A stretch of DNA of 64,000 nucleotides from Microbacterium sp. SORGH_AS_0862 (GCF_030818795.1 NZ_JAUTAY010000001.1:3162001-3226000), one strand, 5' to 3'; numbered from the stretch's first letter, positions 24,683-33,927 are shown. Numbers and translations: made by a program. The notes: a model not told the origin generated them from the sequence alone.

Positions 24683-25311
24683 TGGCGGCCGCATCCGCCG
24701 ACGGAGCGCGCGCGTCCGCGCCGCGCCCCGGCAAGACCCAGCTTCGTGTCGGCCGCCTCGTCAAGGCCCATGGTCTCAAGGGCGCGCTGAAACTCGAGCT
24801 GTACACGGACGACCCGGACGGTCGGTTCGTCCCCGGGGCGGAGTTCACCCTCCAGGTCCCCGATTCGTCGCCGTGGTTCGGCAAGACCGTCACCGTGCGT
24901 GAGTTCCGCTGGATGAACACGCACCCGGTGGCATTCTTCGAGGGCGTCGACGACCGTGACGCGGCCGAATCTCTCGTGCGCGCCATCCTCTGGATCGACC
25001 AGGACGAGCAGAGCACACCCGACGAAGAGGACGCCTGGTTCGACCACCAGCTCGTCGGCCTCGACGTCGTCCGCGACGGTGTCGTCGTGGGGCGGATCGC
25101 CCGTGTCGACCATCTTCCTGCGCAGGATCTGCTCGCGGTCGCCGTGGGCGAGAGCGAAGTGCTGGTGCCGTTCGTCAAGGCGATCGTGCCCGAGGTCGAC
25201 CCCACCGCGGGCCGCGTGGTCGTGACGCCGCCCGCCGGGCTCTTCGAGGAGCTTCCCGCCGACGACGACCCCGCCCCTGACGACGAAACGGCCGCGACCC
25301 GCGAGGACTGA
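24682..25311 (+). CDS. rimM: 16S rRNA processing protein RimM
   Basis: Assembly factor for the 30S head that binds S19. The 209-aa protein has the N-terminal barrel starting [22 protein letters not shown] in short family motifs, then the PRC-barrel domain from [13 protein letters not shown] through LPAQDLLAV and [12 protein letters not shown]. It has an acidic tail of Asp and Glu. Its ATG overlaps the khpA stop, and trmD follows after one base. Confidence 0.95.
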   Translation: MAAASADGARASAPRPGKTQLRVGRLVKAHGLKGALKLELYTDDPDGRFVPGAEFTLQVPDSSPWFGKTVTVREFRWMNTHPVAFFEGVDDRDAAESLVRAILWIDQDEQSTPDEEDAWFDHQLVGLDVVRDGVVVGRIARVDHLPAQDLLAVAVGESEVLVPFVKAIVPEVDPTAGRVVVTPPAGLFEELPADDDPAPDDETAATRED

Positions 25312-25312
25312 C

Positions 25313-26002
25313 GTGCGCATCGACGTCATCACGATCTTCCCCGAGTTCTTCGACGTTCTCGAGGTCTCCCTCCTCGGCAAGGCCCGTGGCAACGGGCTCC
25401 TCGATGTCCGGGTCCACAACCTTCGCGACTTCACGACCGACCGGCATCGCACGGTCGACGACACCCCGTACGGCGGGGGAGCGGGCATGGTCATGAAGCC
25501 GGAACCCTGGGGTCTCGCGCTCGACGCGATCGCACAGGAGGCGACGTCTGCGCCGACGTTCGTCTTCCCGTCGCCGGCGGGAGAGCGGTTCGTGCAGGGG
25601 ACGGCCCGTGAGTGGAGCGGTCGCGACCACCTCGTCTTCGGCTGCGGCCGGTACGAGGGCATCGACGAACGCGTCTTCCGCTACGCGGCCACGCTCGGCG
25701 AGGTGCGACTCGCCAGCCTCGGTGACTACGTGCTCAACGGCGGCGAGGTCGCGGCGATGGCGATGATCGAGGCCGTCGGACGTCTCGTTCCCGGTGTCGT
25801 CGGCAACCCCGAGAGCCTCGTCGAGGAGTCGCACGAGGACGGTCTGCTGGAGTACCCCTCGTATACGAAGCCCTCCGATTGGCGCGGTCTGGTCGTCCCC
25901 GATGTGCTCCTGAGCGGACATCACGGCCGCGTGGCCGAGTGGCGCCGTGAGCAGCAGGTGGAACGCACGCGTGAGCGGCGTCCCGACCTGCTCGCCGACT
26001 GA
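25313..26002 (+). CDS. trmD: tRNA (guanine(37)-N1)-methyltransferase
   Basis: SPOUT methyltransferase that makes m1G37 and prevents frameshifting. The 229-aa protein begins [12 protein letters not shown] and has the knot region [12 protein letters not shown] and [21 protein letters not shown]. The GTG start follows rimM directly. It ends the rpsP-khpA-rimM-trmD operon and is convergent with map, 7 bases away. Confidence 0.97.
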   Translation: MRIDVITIFPEFFDVLEVSLLGKARGNGLLDVRVHNLRDFTTDRHRTVDDTPYGGGAGMVMKPEPWGLALDAIAQEATSAPTFVFPSPAGERFVQGTAREWSGRDHLVFGCGRYEGIDERVFRYAATLGEVRLASLGDYVLNGGEVAAMAMIEAVGRLVPGVVGNPESLVEESHEDGLLEYPSYTKPSDWRGLVVPDVLLSGHHGRVAEWRREQQVERTRERRPDLLAD

Positions 26003-26009
26003 GCCGGGA

Positions 26010-26792
26010 TCAGTCGACGCCGAGGAACCCGCGGTCGGTCAAGACGACGGGGCCGTCGGCTGTGACGGCCACGGTGTGCTCGGTGTGCGCCCCGCGGGAC
26101 CCGTCTGCGCTGCGCAGCGTCCAGCCGTCCGGGTCCGTCACGAGCCGATCGGTCGTCTCCAGCAGCCATGGCTCGAGCGCGACCACGAGTCCTTCGCGAA
26201 GCGGATAGCCGCGGCCGGCCTTTCCGTCGTTCGGCACGTGCGGATCACCGTGCATCACGCGGCCCACGCCATGACCGCCGAAATCGGTGTTGATGGAGTA
26301 CCCGGCGCCGTGCGAGACGGCCGCGATCGCGGCCGAGACGTCGCCGACGCGGTTGCCGACCGTCGCCGCCTGGATCGCCGCATCCAAGGCGACGCGTGTG
26401 GTCTCGATCAGACGCAGATCCTCGTCGCGAGGGACTCCGACCACGAAGGAGACCGCGGAGTCCGCGACCCAGCCGTCGACGGATGCCGCGAAGTCGAGCG
26501 AGACGAGGTCCCCGTCGCGCAGCGTGTAGTCGAAGGGGAGCCCGTGCAGGACGGCATCGTTGATCGAGGTGCAGATCACCTTGCCGAAGGGGCTCGCTCC
26601 GAAGGACGGGTGGTAATCGATGTAGCAGGACTCGGCGCCCGCCTTGCGGATCATGTCGTGCGCCTTGCGATCGAGCGTCAGCAGATTCGTGCCGACCTTC
26701 GTGTCGTCCCGAAGCGTCGCCAGCACTTCGGCGACGAAGCGTCCGGCCGGTCTCATCTGCTCGATCTCAGCCGGCGTGCGCAGTTCGATCAT
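26010..26792 (-). CDS. map: methionine aminopeptidase, type I
   Basis: Removes the N-terminal methionine from new proteins. The 260-aa protein has the metal ligands in order: DFAASVDGWVADSA (two Asp), GHGVGRVMHGDPHV (His), LEPWLL (Glu) and AHTEHTVAV (Glu). The ATG at 26792 has AAGGAG 4 nt upstream. It is a separate unit, convergent with trmD, and divergent from the membrane protein at 26934. Confidence 0.96.
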   Translation of the reverse strand: MIELRTPAEIEQMRPAGRFVAEVLATLRDDTKVGTNLLTLDRKAHDMIRKAGAESCYIDYHPSFGASPFGKVICTSINDAVLHGLPFDYTLRDGDLVSLDFAASVDGWVADSAVSFVVGVPRDEDLRLIETTRVALDAAIQAATVGNRVGDVSAAIAAVSHGAGYSINTDFGGHGVGRVMHGDPHVPNDGKAGRGYPLREGLVVALEPWLLETTDRLVTDPDGWTLRSADGSRGAHTEHTVAVTADGPVVLTDRGFLGVD

Positions 26793-26921
26793 GGTGCTCC
26801 TTCGTTCTCGTCTCCATTCTCTCCCGGCCGCCGGACGTGTGTCGTGGGCGCGACCGTCCTGCCCCGCTGGGCGTCTGCCCCGAGTGTCGGTCACGCCCGG
26901 CGCTCGTCCCGAGCGGCCGCG

Positions 26922-26927
26922 TACGAT
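26922..26927 (+). promoter_or_regulatory. -10 hexamer TACGAT, leaderless geometry, membrane protein
   Basis: TACGAT followed by GCAGAC and ATG 26934. Confidence 0.6.
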
Positions 26928-26933
26928 GCAGAC

Positions 26934-27431
26934 ATGTGGCTTCGTCGTGCCGGCTTCCACTGGCTTCTGCCGTCCGCCTTTCTGCTGCCGCTCTGGCTCT
27001 TCGTCGGCTGGACGGTGACGGGCGCGGGCGGTTGGGCCCTGCTGTGGGTGTTGTTCATCGCCATCCCCTCGGTGTTCTTCGGCCAACTCCTGCTGACGCT
27101 GTTCACGCGTCTGCGACCGACAGCCCGCGCCGAGCGAGCGCTGTCCTGGTGGGATGTGGCCGGCTACGGCCTCTGGCATGCGTTGACGATCGTGCTCGGC
27201 CTCTTCGTGCAGCAGTGGTGGGCGCCCATCATGGTGCTCACGGTCCTGGTGGGTGTCGCGAACATCTGGCTGCAGCTCTGGCAGCTGTGGCGCGAGGCGC
27301 GCCCGCGCGCGGCGGTGCTGCACACGAGCGACGGCACCGCCTACATCCCGCCGACGAAGCCCGCACCGGCCGCATCCGCTCCGGCGCACGAGGTCATCGT
27401 GGTCGAGGAGACGCTGCACCGCGACGCCTGA
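26934..27431 (+). CDS. small four-helix membrane protein, function unknown
   Basis: A 165-aa protein with about four membrane helices in the first 120 residues (WLLPSAFLLPLWLFVGW; WALLWVLFIAIPSVFFGQLL; GYGLWHALTIVLGLFVQQWW; APIMVLTVLVGVANIWLQL) and a cytoplasmic Pro/Ala-rich tail with HEVIVVEE. I do not recognise a family. It stands alone between map and rplS. The start rests on the leaderless -10 at 26922. Confidence 0.8.
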   Translation: MWLRRAGFHWLLPSAFLLPLWLFVGWTVTGAGGWALLWVLFIAIPSVFFGQLLLTLFTRLRPTARAERALSWWDVAGYGLWHALTIVLGLFVQQWWAPIMVLTVLVGVANIWLQLWQLWREARPRAAVLHTSDGTAYIPPTKPAPAASAPAHEVIVVEETLHRDA

Positions 27432-27433
27432 AG

Positions 27434-27462
27434 TTGGCGCCGGCAGCGGAGCATGGCAGAAT
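27434..27462 (+). promoter_or_regulatory. promoter of rplS, TTGGCG-17-CAGAAT
   Basis: TTGGCG (27434-27439) and CAGAAT (27457-27462) are separated by 17 nt, a proper housekeeping-sigma layout just after the membrane-protein stop. Confidence 0.55.
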
Positions 27463-27468
27463 AGTTGT

Positions 27469-27595
27469 TTGTGCCCTGACCGGTCTCTGCCTCAGGGGAG
27501 ACAGCCGCGCATCCCGCGCGGTGCGGGCACCGCTCCAACTTTCGTAAACACCAGTTTCGCAGCCGACCTGTGGCGGTTGCAGGAAGAGATCACTC
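27469..27595 (+). promoter_or_regulatory. structured 5' leader of rplS
   Basis: About 127 nt. CCCTGA (27474-27479) can pair with TCAGGG (27492-27497), and GTCTC (27483-27487) with GAGAC (27498-27502). The two stems interleave, so they are mutually exclusive or form a pseudoknot. A third stem is CCGCGC (27505-27510) with GCGCGG (27516-27521). Feedback control by L19 is possible. Confidence 0.45.
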
Positions 27596-27943
27596 ATGCA
27601 GATCCTCGACGCCGTCGATGCGGCTTCGCTCCGCTCCGACATCCCGGACTTCGGTCCCGGCGACACCGTCAAGGTGCACGTCAACATCACCGAGGGCAAC
27701 CGCTCGCGCATCCAGGTCTTCCAGGGCGTCGTCATCGGCCGCCAGGGCGACGGCGTGCGCGAGACCTTCAACGTCCGCAAGATCAGCTTCCAGGTCGGCG
27801 TCGAGCGCATCTTCCCGGTGCACTCGCCGATCATCGACAAGATCGAGGTCGTGACGCGCGGTGACGTGCGTCGCGCGAAGCTGTACTACCTCCGCAACCT
27901 CCGCGGCAAGAAGGCGAAGATCAAGGAGAAGCGCGACCGCTGA
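27596..27943 (+). CDS. rplS: 50S ribosomal protein L19
   Basis: Large-subunit protein at the 30S-50S interface. The 115-aa protein shows [31 protein letters not shown] and [23 protein letters not shown], then [19 protein letters not shown] and a basic tail. The length is standard. An AGGAAGAG site precedes the ATG, and a strong terminator follows. Confidence 0.97.
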   Translation: MQILDAVDAASLRSDIPDFGPGDTVKVHVNITEGNRSRIQVFQGVVIGRQGDGVRETFNVRKISFQVGVERIFPVHSPIIDKIEVVTRGDVRRAKLYYLRNLRGKKAKIKEKRDR

Positions 27944-27956
27944 TCGCGTTCTTTCA

Positions 27957-27989
27957 CGAAGCCCCGACCGCTCCGGCGTCGGGGCTTCG
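27957..27989 (+). terminator. rplS terminator, 12-bp hairpin
   Basis: CGAAGCCCCGAC (27957-27968) pairs perfectly with 27978-27989 around a 9-nt loop. There is no long U-run. Confidence 0.85.
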
Positions 27990-28022
27990 TCGTGTCCGCG
28001 GCCGCGTCCGGATGTGCGACGC

Positions 28023-28028
28023 TAGAGT
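28023..28028 (+). promoter_or_regulatory. -10 hexamer TAGAGT, lepB-rnhB
   Basis: TAGAGT lies 33 nt before the lepB ATG, leaving a leader of about 27 nt that holds GAGGAA as the ribosome-binding site. Confidence 0.5.
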
Positions 28029-28061
28029 GCGGCTCGTGCCGCCTGTATCTCGAGGAACTGC

Positions 28062-28820
28062 ATGAGCACCGACAACCCCTCCGTCGACGACGCATCGCTG
28101 CCCCGCCGATCCCGGCCCCGCCGACGGCGCGGCGCGTTGATCTTCCTCCGCGACGTGCTGGTCATCATCCTCATCGCGCTGCTCGTGTCGTTCCTCGTCA
28201 AGACGTTCCTGGTGCGCTCGTTCTACATCCCGTCGGCGTCGATGGAGAACACGCTGATCGAGCAGGACCGGATCCTCGTCGACGAGCTGACGCCCCGTTT
28301 CGGCGGATACGAGCGCGGTGACGTCGTCGTCTTCCGCGACCCGGGCGGCTGGCTCGGCTCGACGGTGTCTGCTCCGAGTCAGGGGCCGATCGTCGACGGC
28401 ATCGAATGGGTGCTCTCGCTCGTCGGCCTCGCGGCGCCCGACAGCGACGACCACCTCATCAAGCGCATCATCGGTCTGCCCGGCGATCATGTCGTGTGCT
28501 GCAACGACCTGGGCCAGATCACCGTCAACGGTGCGCCGATCGATGAGTCCTCATATCTCCTGCTGCCCGATCCGGGCGCCCCCGCTTCGTCACTCGACTT
28601 CGATGTCACGGTGCCGGAGGGGTCGCTCTGGGTGCTGGGGGACAACCGTTACCGTTCCAAGGACTCGCGGTACAACCAGGATCAGCCCGGGCGCGGCTTC
28701 GTGCCCATCGACAACGTCGTCGGACGTGCCTTCCTGATCACCTGGCCGTTCGACCGCTTCGGCGGCATCGACTTCCATCACGAGGTGTTCGCCGACGTTC
28801 CGCGGCCGGAGGGCCAGTGA
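28062..28820 (+). CDS. lepB: signal peptidase I
   Basis: Membrane-anchored protease that removes signal peptides from secreted proteins. The 252-aa protein has a basic N-terminus, one membrane helix at about residues 31-46 and the catalytic serine S60 in PSASMENTL. The lysine base is K134 in HLIKRIIGLPGD, and box E appears as GDNRYRSKDSR. An unusual loop with two adjacent cysteines (VVCCND) follows the lysine region. The ATG has AGGAA upstream, and its stop overlaps the rnhB GTG. Confidence 0.95.
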   Translation: MSTDNPSVDDASLPRRSRPRRRRGALIFLRDVLVIILIALLVSFLVKTFLVRSFYIPSASMENTLIEQDRILVDELTPRFGGYERGDVVVFRDPGGWLGSTVSAPSQGPIVDGIEWVLSLVGLAAPDSDDHLIKRIIGLPGDHVVCCNDLGQITVNGAPIDESSYLLLPDPGAPASSLDFDVTVPEGSLWVLGDNRYRSKDSRYNQDQPGRGFVPIDNVVGRAFLITWPFDRFGGIDFHHEVFADVPRPEGQ

Positions 28821-29476
28821 GTCCGGTCCAACCGACGCTGCGTCTGGAACGGCGCCTGTGGGCCGAGCAGCGCGTCGTCGTCGCGTGCGACGAAGTCGGG
28901 CGGGGAGCTCTCGCCGGCCCCGTGGTGATCGGTGCGACGGTCATGGCGCCGCGCACCCGCCGTGTCCGGATCCCGGAGGGGCTGCGCGACTCCAAGCTCA
29001 TCCCCGAGGCGCGCAGAGCGGATGTGGCTCGGACCGCCGCGGCGTGGGTCGATGCGAGCGCTCTGGGTTGGGCGTCCGCTGCAGAGATCGACGCCGTGGG
29101 GATCACGCGGGCGCTCGGTCTCGCCGCGCACCGCGCTCTCGACGGTCTTCGCTCGCAGGGCGTGGATGTGACGGGTGCGGTCGTCCTGCTCGACGGCAAC
29201 CACGACTACATCTCGCCCGCGGGCTCGACGCCGTACGAGGTACGCACCGTGATCAAGGGCGACCGCGACTGCGCGAGCGCCGCGGCCGCATCCGTCGTCG
29301 CCAAGGTGGCCCGCGACGCGCACATGGTCGCGCTGCATCCGGATGCGCCCGCGTACCTGTGGGAACGCAACAAGGGATACGCGAGCCCGGAGCACCGTGC
29401 CGCCATCGCCGCACACGGGCTTCACGCGCATCATCGCGCCTCGTGGCAGATCGCCGCGGCGCCCACACTCTTCTGA
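28817..29476 (+). CDS. rnhB: ribonuclease HII
   Basis: Cleaves RNA in RNA-DNA hybrids and single ribonucleotides in DNA. The 219-aa protein has the acidic pair in ACDEVGRGALAGPV, RDSKLIPEARR, the third Asp region LLDGNHDY and SVVAKVARDAHM. GTG start overlapping the lepB stop by 4 bases (GTGA), so the two are coupled. Confidence 0.95.
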   Translation: MSPVQPTLRLERRLWAEQRVVVACDEVGRGALAGPVVIGATVMAPRTRRVRIPEGLRDSKLIPEARRADVARTAAAWVDASALGWASAAEIDAVGITRALGLAAHRALDGLRSQGVDVTGAVVLLDGNHDYISPAGSTPYEVRTVIKGDRDCASAAAASVVAKVARDAHMVALHPDAPAYLWERNKGYASPEHRAAIAAHGLHAHHRASWQIAAAPTLF

Positions 29477-29502
29477 GACCGCGCCGACCCGGACCGCAGC
29501 CG

Positions 29503-29508
29503 TAGAAT
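29503..29508 (+). promoter_or_regulatory. -10 hexamer TAGAAT, near-leaderless, DUF2469 gene
   Basis: TAGAAT, then 9 nt, then ATG 29518; the transcript would have a leader of only 2-3 nt. Confidence 0.5.
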
Positions 29509-29517
29509 GGACGCACC

Positions 29518-29841
29518 ATGGATGACGATGTCTTCGAAGACTACGACCGCGAACTCGAGCTCGCTCTGTATCGGGAGTACCGCGACGTCGTCTCGCAGTT
29601 CCAGTACGTGATCGAGACCGAACGCCGCTTCTACCTCGCCAACGACGTCAATGTCGTGCGCCGTGACACCGAGCACGACTTCTACTTCGAGATCTCGATG
29701 ACCGACGTGTGGGTGTGGGACATCTACCGCGCCGACCGCTTCGTGAAGGCCGTACGCGTGCTGACGTTCAAGGACGTGAACGTCGAGGAGCTCTCGCGCC
29801 GAGACTTCCAGCTTCCCGAGGAGCTCTCGCTCGACAACTGA
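29518..29841 (+). CDS. DUF2469 family protein
   Basis: Highly conserved actinobacterial protein of 107 aa, function unknown. It is rich in aromatic and acidic residues (DDVFEDYDRELELALYREYRD; FYFEISMTDVWVWDIYRADRF) with no signal or membrane segment. It sits between rnhB and yraN, the usual place in actinobacteria. Confidence 0.9.
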   Translation: MDDDVFEDYDRELELALYREYRDVVSQFQYVIETERRFYLANDVNVVRRDTEHDFYFEISMTDVWVWDIYRADRFVKAVRVLTFKDVNVEELSRRDFQLPEELSLDN

Positions 29842-29933
29842 GCAGATCTCCTCACCCCCGGGGCCGCGGCGGGTTCTCCCCGATGCGAGGTCAGGCGTGA
29901 ACGGCGGCTCCGCAGGGTCGACACGCTGGGGCG

Positions 29934-30296
29934 ATGGCAGCGAAAGACGACCTGGGGCGAGACGGTGAGAACCGCGCCGCATCCTTTCTGACCGACCGCG
30001 GGTACCGGATTCTCGACCGCAACTGGCGTTGCCCTCTGGGTGAGATCGACATCGTCGCGGCGGAAGCCGGCGAGATCGTCGTGGTCGAGGTCAAGACACG
30101 TACGAGCGAGCGCTTCGGGCACCCCCTCGAAGCCATCGACGCGCGCAAGCGCGCCCGGTTGTGGCGACTCGCGGTGGCTTGGTGCATCGCGCATCCCGAC
30201 GAGGCGCGAGGGCGCGCGGTGCGTATCGACGCCGTGTCCGTCCTGGGGATGGACGCCGGCACCGGTCATGTCGAGCACCTGCGGGATGTGCGATGA
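29934..30296 (+). CDS. UPF0102 (YraN) family nuclease-like protein
   Basis: A 120-aa protein with the restriction-endonuclease-like fold: GRDGENRAASFL, then GEIDIVAAE (Asp) and VVVEVKTR (Glu and Lys). Catalytic activity is not established for most members. It forms a tight group with yifB and dprA (4-base overlaps), a set associated with DNA uptake and recombination. A CACGCT hexamer lies 6 nt before the ATG. Confidence 0.92.
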   Translation: MAAKDDLGRDGENRAASFLTDRGYRILDRNWRCPLGEIDIVAAEAGEIVVVEVKTRTSERFGHPLEAIDARKRARLWRLAVAWCIAHPDEARGRAVRIDAVSVLGMDAGTGHVEHLRDVR

Positions 30297-31819
30297 CCGT
30301 CGCTCGCACGTGGTCGATCGCGCTGAACGGGCTCGAGGGCTCTCTCGTCGAGGTCGAAGCCGACGTCAGTCAGCAGACCCCCGAATTCCGCATCATCGGA
30401 CTCGGGGACCGGGCGCTTGGCGAGGCGGTGCAGCGCGTGCACAACGCATGTGCGAACTCCGGTCTCCCGTTGCCCAGACGCCGTCTCACCGTCAACCTGT
30501 CACCGGCGAGCTTGCCCAAGCACGGGTCCGGCTTCGACGTCGCGATCGCCATCGCCGCGCTGACCGCGGACGGCGGGATGGATGCGGCGTCGGTCGCCGG
30601 AACGGTGCACATCGGCGAGTTGGGGCTGGACGGTCGCCTGCGACCCGTTGCAGGCGTGCTTCCCGCAGTCGTGGCCGCCGCGCGTGCGGGGCGTCGCCGG
30701 ATCATCGTGCCCGCGGCGAACGGTGAGGAGGCCCAGCTCGTGACGGGCATCGAGGTGCTGCCGGCCGCGACCTTGGCCGAGGTCGCCGCTCGGCACGGCG
30801 CGGACGTGATCGTTCCCGACGTACCCCCGCCGACGCGTGCCCCGGCAGAGGACGAGGATCGTGAGCTGCTGGATCTGTCGGATGTGATCGGCCAGCGCGA
30901 AGCGGTCGAGGCACTCGTGGTGGCAGCCGCCGGCGGGCATCACCTACTGATGAGCGGGCCGCCGGGGGCGGGCAAGACGATGCTCGCGCGGCGCCTGCCC
31001 GGCATCCTTCCGCCGCTCGACCGCGAGGCGGCGCTCGCTGTGGCATCGGTCCGATCGCTGTCGGGCGAGGCCGTGACCTCCCTCACCCGCATCCCGCCGC
31101 TGGAGGCGCCGCACCACACGGCCAGCGTCGCTGCGCTGGTCGGCGGAGGCTCCCGTGTCATCCGGCCGGGCGCCATCGCGCGCGCCAGCGAGGGGGTGCT
31201 GTTCCTCGACGAGGCGGGCGAGTTTCCCGCGAGCGTCCTGGACGCGCTGCGACAGCCGCTCGAACGGGGCGACATCCACATCCACCGCTCCGGCGTCAGC
31301 GTGCGATATCCGGCGCGATTCCAGCTCGTTCTCGCCACCAATCCCTGTCCCTGCGGCAACTACGGGGTGCGTGGGGCGACGTGTGAGTGCCCGCCGTCCG
31401 CGATCCGCCGCTACCTCGGGCGACTGTCGGGACCCCTGCTGGATCGCGTCGACATCGATCTGCCGATGCGCCGCGTCGCGGCAGTGGGCGTCGATACCGC
31501 GGTCGGGCGCGTCTCGACAGCGGAAGCAGCCGGACGCGTGGCGGACGCCCGTGCGCGTACCGCGGAGCGGTTGGCGCGGACGCCCTGGCGACGAAACGTC
31601 GACGTACCCGGCCGTTGGCTGCGCGAAGGGCCCTCGGCACCACCCGCCGAGGTGCGGGCGCCGCTCGACGCCGCGCTCGAACGCGGCCAGCTGACCCTGC
31701 GCGGCTACGACCGCGTCCTGCGCCTGGCGTGGACGTTGGCCGATCTCGCGCAGCGCGCGGGTCCGACCCGGGAGGACATCGGGCGAGCGCTCTTCATGAA
31801 GCGGGGGATCGCCGCATGA
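30293..31819 (+). CDS. YifB/ComM family Mg-chelatase-like ATPase
   Basis: AAA+ protein of 508 aa. ComM in Vibrio is a branch-migration helicase for natural transformation; activity here is inferred. It has the N-terminal ChlI-like domain (PRRRLTVNLSPASLPKHG), Walker A SGPPGAGKT near residue 220, Walker B VLFLDEAGEF, a cysteine cluster NPCPCGNYG ... CEC, and a C-terminal Mg-chelatase helical domain. The ATG overlaps the yraN stop, and its own stop overlaps dprA. Confidence 0.94.
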   Translation: MTVARTWSIALNGLEGSLVEVEADVSQQTPEFRIIGLGDRALGEAVQRVHNACANSGLPLPRRRLTVNLSPASLPKHGSGFDVAIAIAALTADGGMDAASVAGTVHIGELGLDGRLRPVAGVLPAVVAAARAGRRRIIVPAANGEEAQLVTGIEVLPAATLAEVAARHGADVIVPDVPPPTRAPAEDEDRELLDLSDVIGQREAVEALVVAAAGGHHLLMSGPPGAGKTMLARRLPGILPPLDREAALAVASVRSLSGEAVTSLTRIPPLEAPHHTASVAALVGGGSRVIRPGAIARASEGVLFLDEAGEFPASVLDALRQPLERGDIHIHRSGVSVRYPARFQLVLATNPCPCGNYGVRGATCECPPSAIRRYLGRLSGPLLDRVDIDLPMRRVAAVGVDTAVGRVSTAEAAGRVADARARTAERLARTPWRRNVDVPGRWLREGPSAPPAEVRAPLDAALERGQLTLRGYDRVLRLAWTLADLAQRAGPTREDIGRALFMKRGIAA

Positions 31820-32976
31820 ACGTCGACGCCTCGATCGAGCGGATGCTGCCGTTGCTGGGGGAGCGGGCTACGCCGGAGCGAGCCGCCCGCGTCTTCTGGA
31901 GCGGCGTCGCGGAACCCGGCGATGCGCTTGCGGGGGCGCTGCTGGCGCGCGTGCCCGCCGTGGCCGCGCTCCGCGTCGCCGCGCATGCCGCGGAGATCCA
32001 GCGGATCACCGGCGCCCCGACGCGTGCTGCCGCGGATGCCGCAGCTCGTTGGCGTCCGCGACTGCGGGACGACCTCCTGAGCGACCCTCTCGAGCGGGCC
32101 GCACGCTCGCGGGTGTCGATCCTCGTCCCCACGGACCCCGAGTGGCCCGAAGCGGTCGACGATCTGGGGGATCATGCTCCGATCGCCTTGTGGGTCCGCG
32201 GCGATCCCGATGCGCTCCGTGTGCCATCCGTCGCGCTCGTCGGCGCGCGGGCGGCCACCGCCTACGGCGAGCACGTGGCGGGCGAGCTGGCCGCGGGAGT
32301 GGTCGCGGCGGGCGTGTCGGTCGTCTCGGGCGCGGCCTACGGAATCGACGGCGCGGCGCACCGCAGTGCTCTCGCCACCCGCTCCGGCTCCACGGTCGCC
32401 GTCCTCGCCGGCGGCTGTGATCGCTCCTACCCGGCCGGGCACGAACAGTTGCTGGAGCGGATCGCCGCGACCGCGGCGGTGGTCGCAGAAGTGCCGTGCG
32501 GCGCAGCGCCGACCAAGTGGCGCTTCCTCGCGCGCAACCGCCTTATCGCGGCACTCTCGCTCGCGACCATCGTCGTCGAGGCGGGGGCGCGGAGCGGGTC
32601 GTTGAACACCGCCGGGCATGCAGCATCACTGGGTCGCCCCCTGGGCGCCGTGCCCGGGCCGGTCACGAGCGCAGCATCCCTCGGATGCCATCGGCTGCTC
32701 CGTGAGTACGACGCGGTCTGCGTGACGGATGCGGCCGAGGCGCGGGAGCTCGCCGGCCTCGGGATGGCCAGGCCGCTCGTGGTGCCCGGTGCGCGCACGG
32801 ATGAGCGGACGCGCGTGCGGGACGCGCTGAGCACGAGGGTCGGGCGCGACGCGGCAGAGCTGGCGGCGCGTTCCGGGCTCGCGACCGCCGAGGTCGAGGC
32901 CATCCTGGGCGTGATGCTCCTCGAGGGGTCGGTCGTGGGCGTCGACGGCGGGTGGCGACGCCCAGCGGGGCGGTGA
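31816..32976 (+). CDS. dprA: DNA-processing protein DprA
   Basis: Loads RecA on single-stranded DNA in natural transformation; also widespread in species with no known competence. The 386-aa protein has the Rossmann-fold core VALVGARAATAYGEHVA, SGAAYGIDGAAHRSAL, VLAGGCDRSYPAGHE and EVPCGAAPTKWRFLARNRLIA, plus a C-terminal winged helix. It is coupled to yifB by ATGA. No comE-type uptake genes are in this window. Confidence 0.94.
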   Translation: MNVDASIERMLPLLGERATPERAARVFWSGVAEPGDALAGALLARVPAVAALRVAAHAAEIQRITGAPTRAAADAAARWRPRLRDDLLSDPLERAARSRVSILVPTDPEWPEAVDDLGDHAPIALWVRGDPDALRVPSVALVGARAATAYGEHVAGELAAGVVAAGVSVVSGAAYGIDGAAHRSALATRSGSTVAVLAGGCDRSYPAGHEQLLERIAATAAVVAEVPCGAAPTKWRFLARNRLIAALSLATIVVEAGARSGSLNTAGHAASLGRPLGAVPGPVTSAASLGCHRLLREYDAVCVTDAAEARELAGLGMARPLVVPGARTDERTRVRDALSTRVGRDAAELAARSGLATAEVEAILGVMLLEGSVVGVDGGWRRPAGR

Positions 32977-32992
32977 CTGGCAAGCTGGCTGC

Positions 32993-33895
32993 ATGATGCT
33001 GGCGGCTGCGATCGACGCCTGGTGCGATCACCTCACCGACGTGCGTCGCCTGTCGCCGGCGACGGTGCGGGCGTATGGAGCCGATCTGCGCGATTTCGCC
33101 GCGCTGTCCGGGGTCGAACAGGTCGAGAGTGCGGACCTGGAGGAGCTGCGCGAGTGGCTCTGGCAGGCCACGAACCGCGGCGACAGTCGCGCCACGATCG
33201 CCCGGCGCACCGCATCCGCCCGGGGCTTCTTCGGCTGGGCGCGCGAGCAGGGGATCATCCAGGCCGACCCGAGCCTGCGTCTCATCGCGCCCAAACGCGG
33301 TCGCACCCTTCCCGCGGTCGCGAGCGCGCCCGCCCTGGGTGAGATGCTCGGCGCGTTGGCGGTCGACAGCGCCGACGGCGACCCCGTCGTGTTGCGGGAC
33401 CGTGCGGTGCTCGAACTGCTCTACGGCGCCGCGCTGCGCGTGTCGGAGCTGTGCGCACTGCGGAGCCGGGATCTCGACCGCGAGCGTCGCACCGTTCGTG
33501 TGGTCGGAAAGGGCAACAAGGAACGCGTGGTTCCCTACGGGGCGCCCGCGGACGAGGCGGTCGCCGCGTATCTCGTCCGTGCGCGACCCGTCCTCGCGGC
33601 CCGTGCCGGCGATCAGCCGTCGGACGCCCTCTTCCTCGGCGTGAGAGGGGGCGCGTTGGGTCCGCGCAGCGTGTATGACCTCGTCGCCCGTACCGTCGGC
33701 CCCGTCATCGGACGTGCTGCCGGTCCGCACGCCCTGCGCCACTCTGCCGCGACGCATCTCCTGGACGGCGGAGCCGACCTGCGCGCCGTGCAGGAGATGC
33801 TGGGGCATGCGAACCTCGGCACCACGCAGATCTACACACACGTCTCGCACGAGCGGCTCGCGGCTACCTACCGTCAGGCGCATCCGCGGGCGTGA
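32993..33895 (+). CDS. xerC: tyrosine recombinase XerC
   Basis: Site-specific recombinase that resolves chromosome dimers at dif during division. The 300-aa protein has an N-terminal SAM-like core-binding domain (about residues 1-95). The catalytic set is complete: Arg in GAALRVSELCAL, Lys in GKGNKER, His-x-x-Arg in HALRHSAATHLL, His in LGHANLGTTQ and the nucleophile Tyr in IYTHVS. It lies 16 nt after dprA, with CAAGCT 6 nt upstream of the ATG. Nothing suggests an integrase of a mobile element. Confidence 0.93.
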   Translation: MMLAAAIDAWCDHLTDVRRLSPATVRAYGADLRDFAALSGVEQVESADLEELREWLWQATNRGDSRATIARRTASARGFFGWAREQGIIQADPSLRLIAPKRGRTLPAVASAPALGEMLGALAVDSADGDPVVLRDRAVLELLYGAALRVSELCALRSRDLDRERRTVRVVGKGNKERVVPYGAPADEAVAAYLVRARPVLAARAGDQPSDALFLGVRGGALGPRSVYDLVARTVGPVIGRAAGPHALRHSAATHLLDGGADLRAVQEMLGHANLGTTQIYTHVSHERLAATYRQAHPRA

Positions 33896-33915
33896 CGCCG
33901 ACGCCGCGCGGCGCG

Positions 33916-33921
33916 TACCGT
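33916..33921 (+). promoter_or_regulatory. -10 hexamer TACCGT, leaderless geometry, DUF3060 gene
   Basis: TACCGT followed by GAAGGC and ATG 33928. Confidence 0.6.
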
Positions 33922-33927
33922 GAAGGC

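Noticed and set aside
32993..33895. Integrase of a mobile element
   Set aside because: The recombinase sits in the conserved dprA-xerC-rpsB neighbourhood and reads as XerC. No attachment-site repeat, tRNA or phage genes are nearby.
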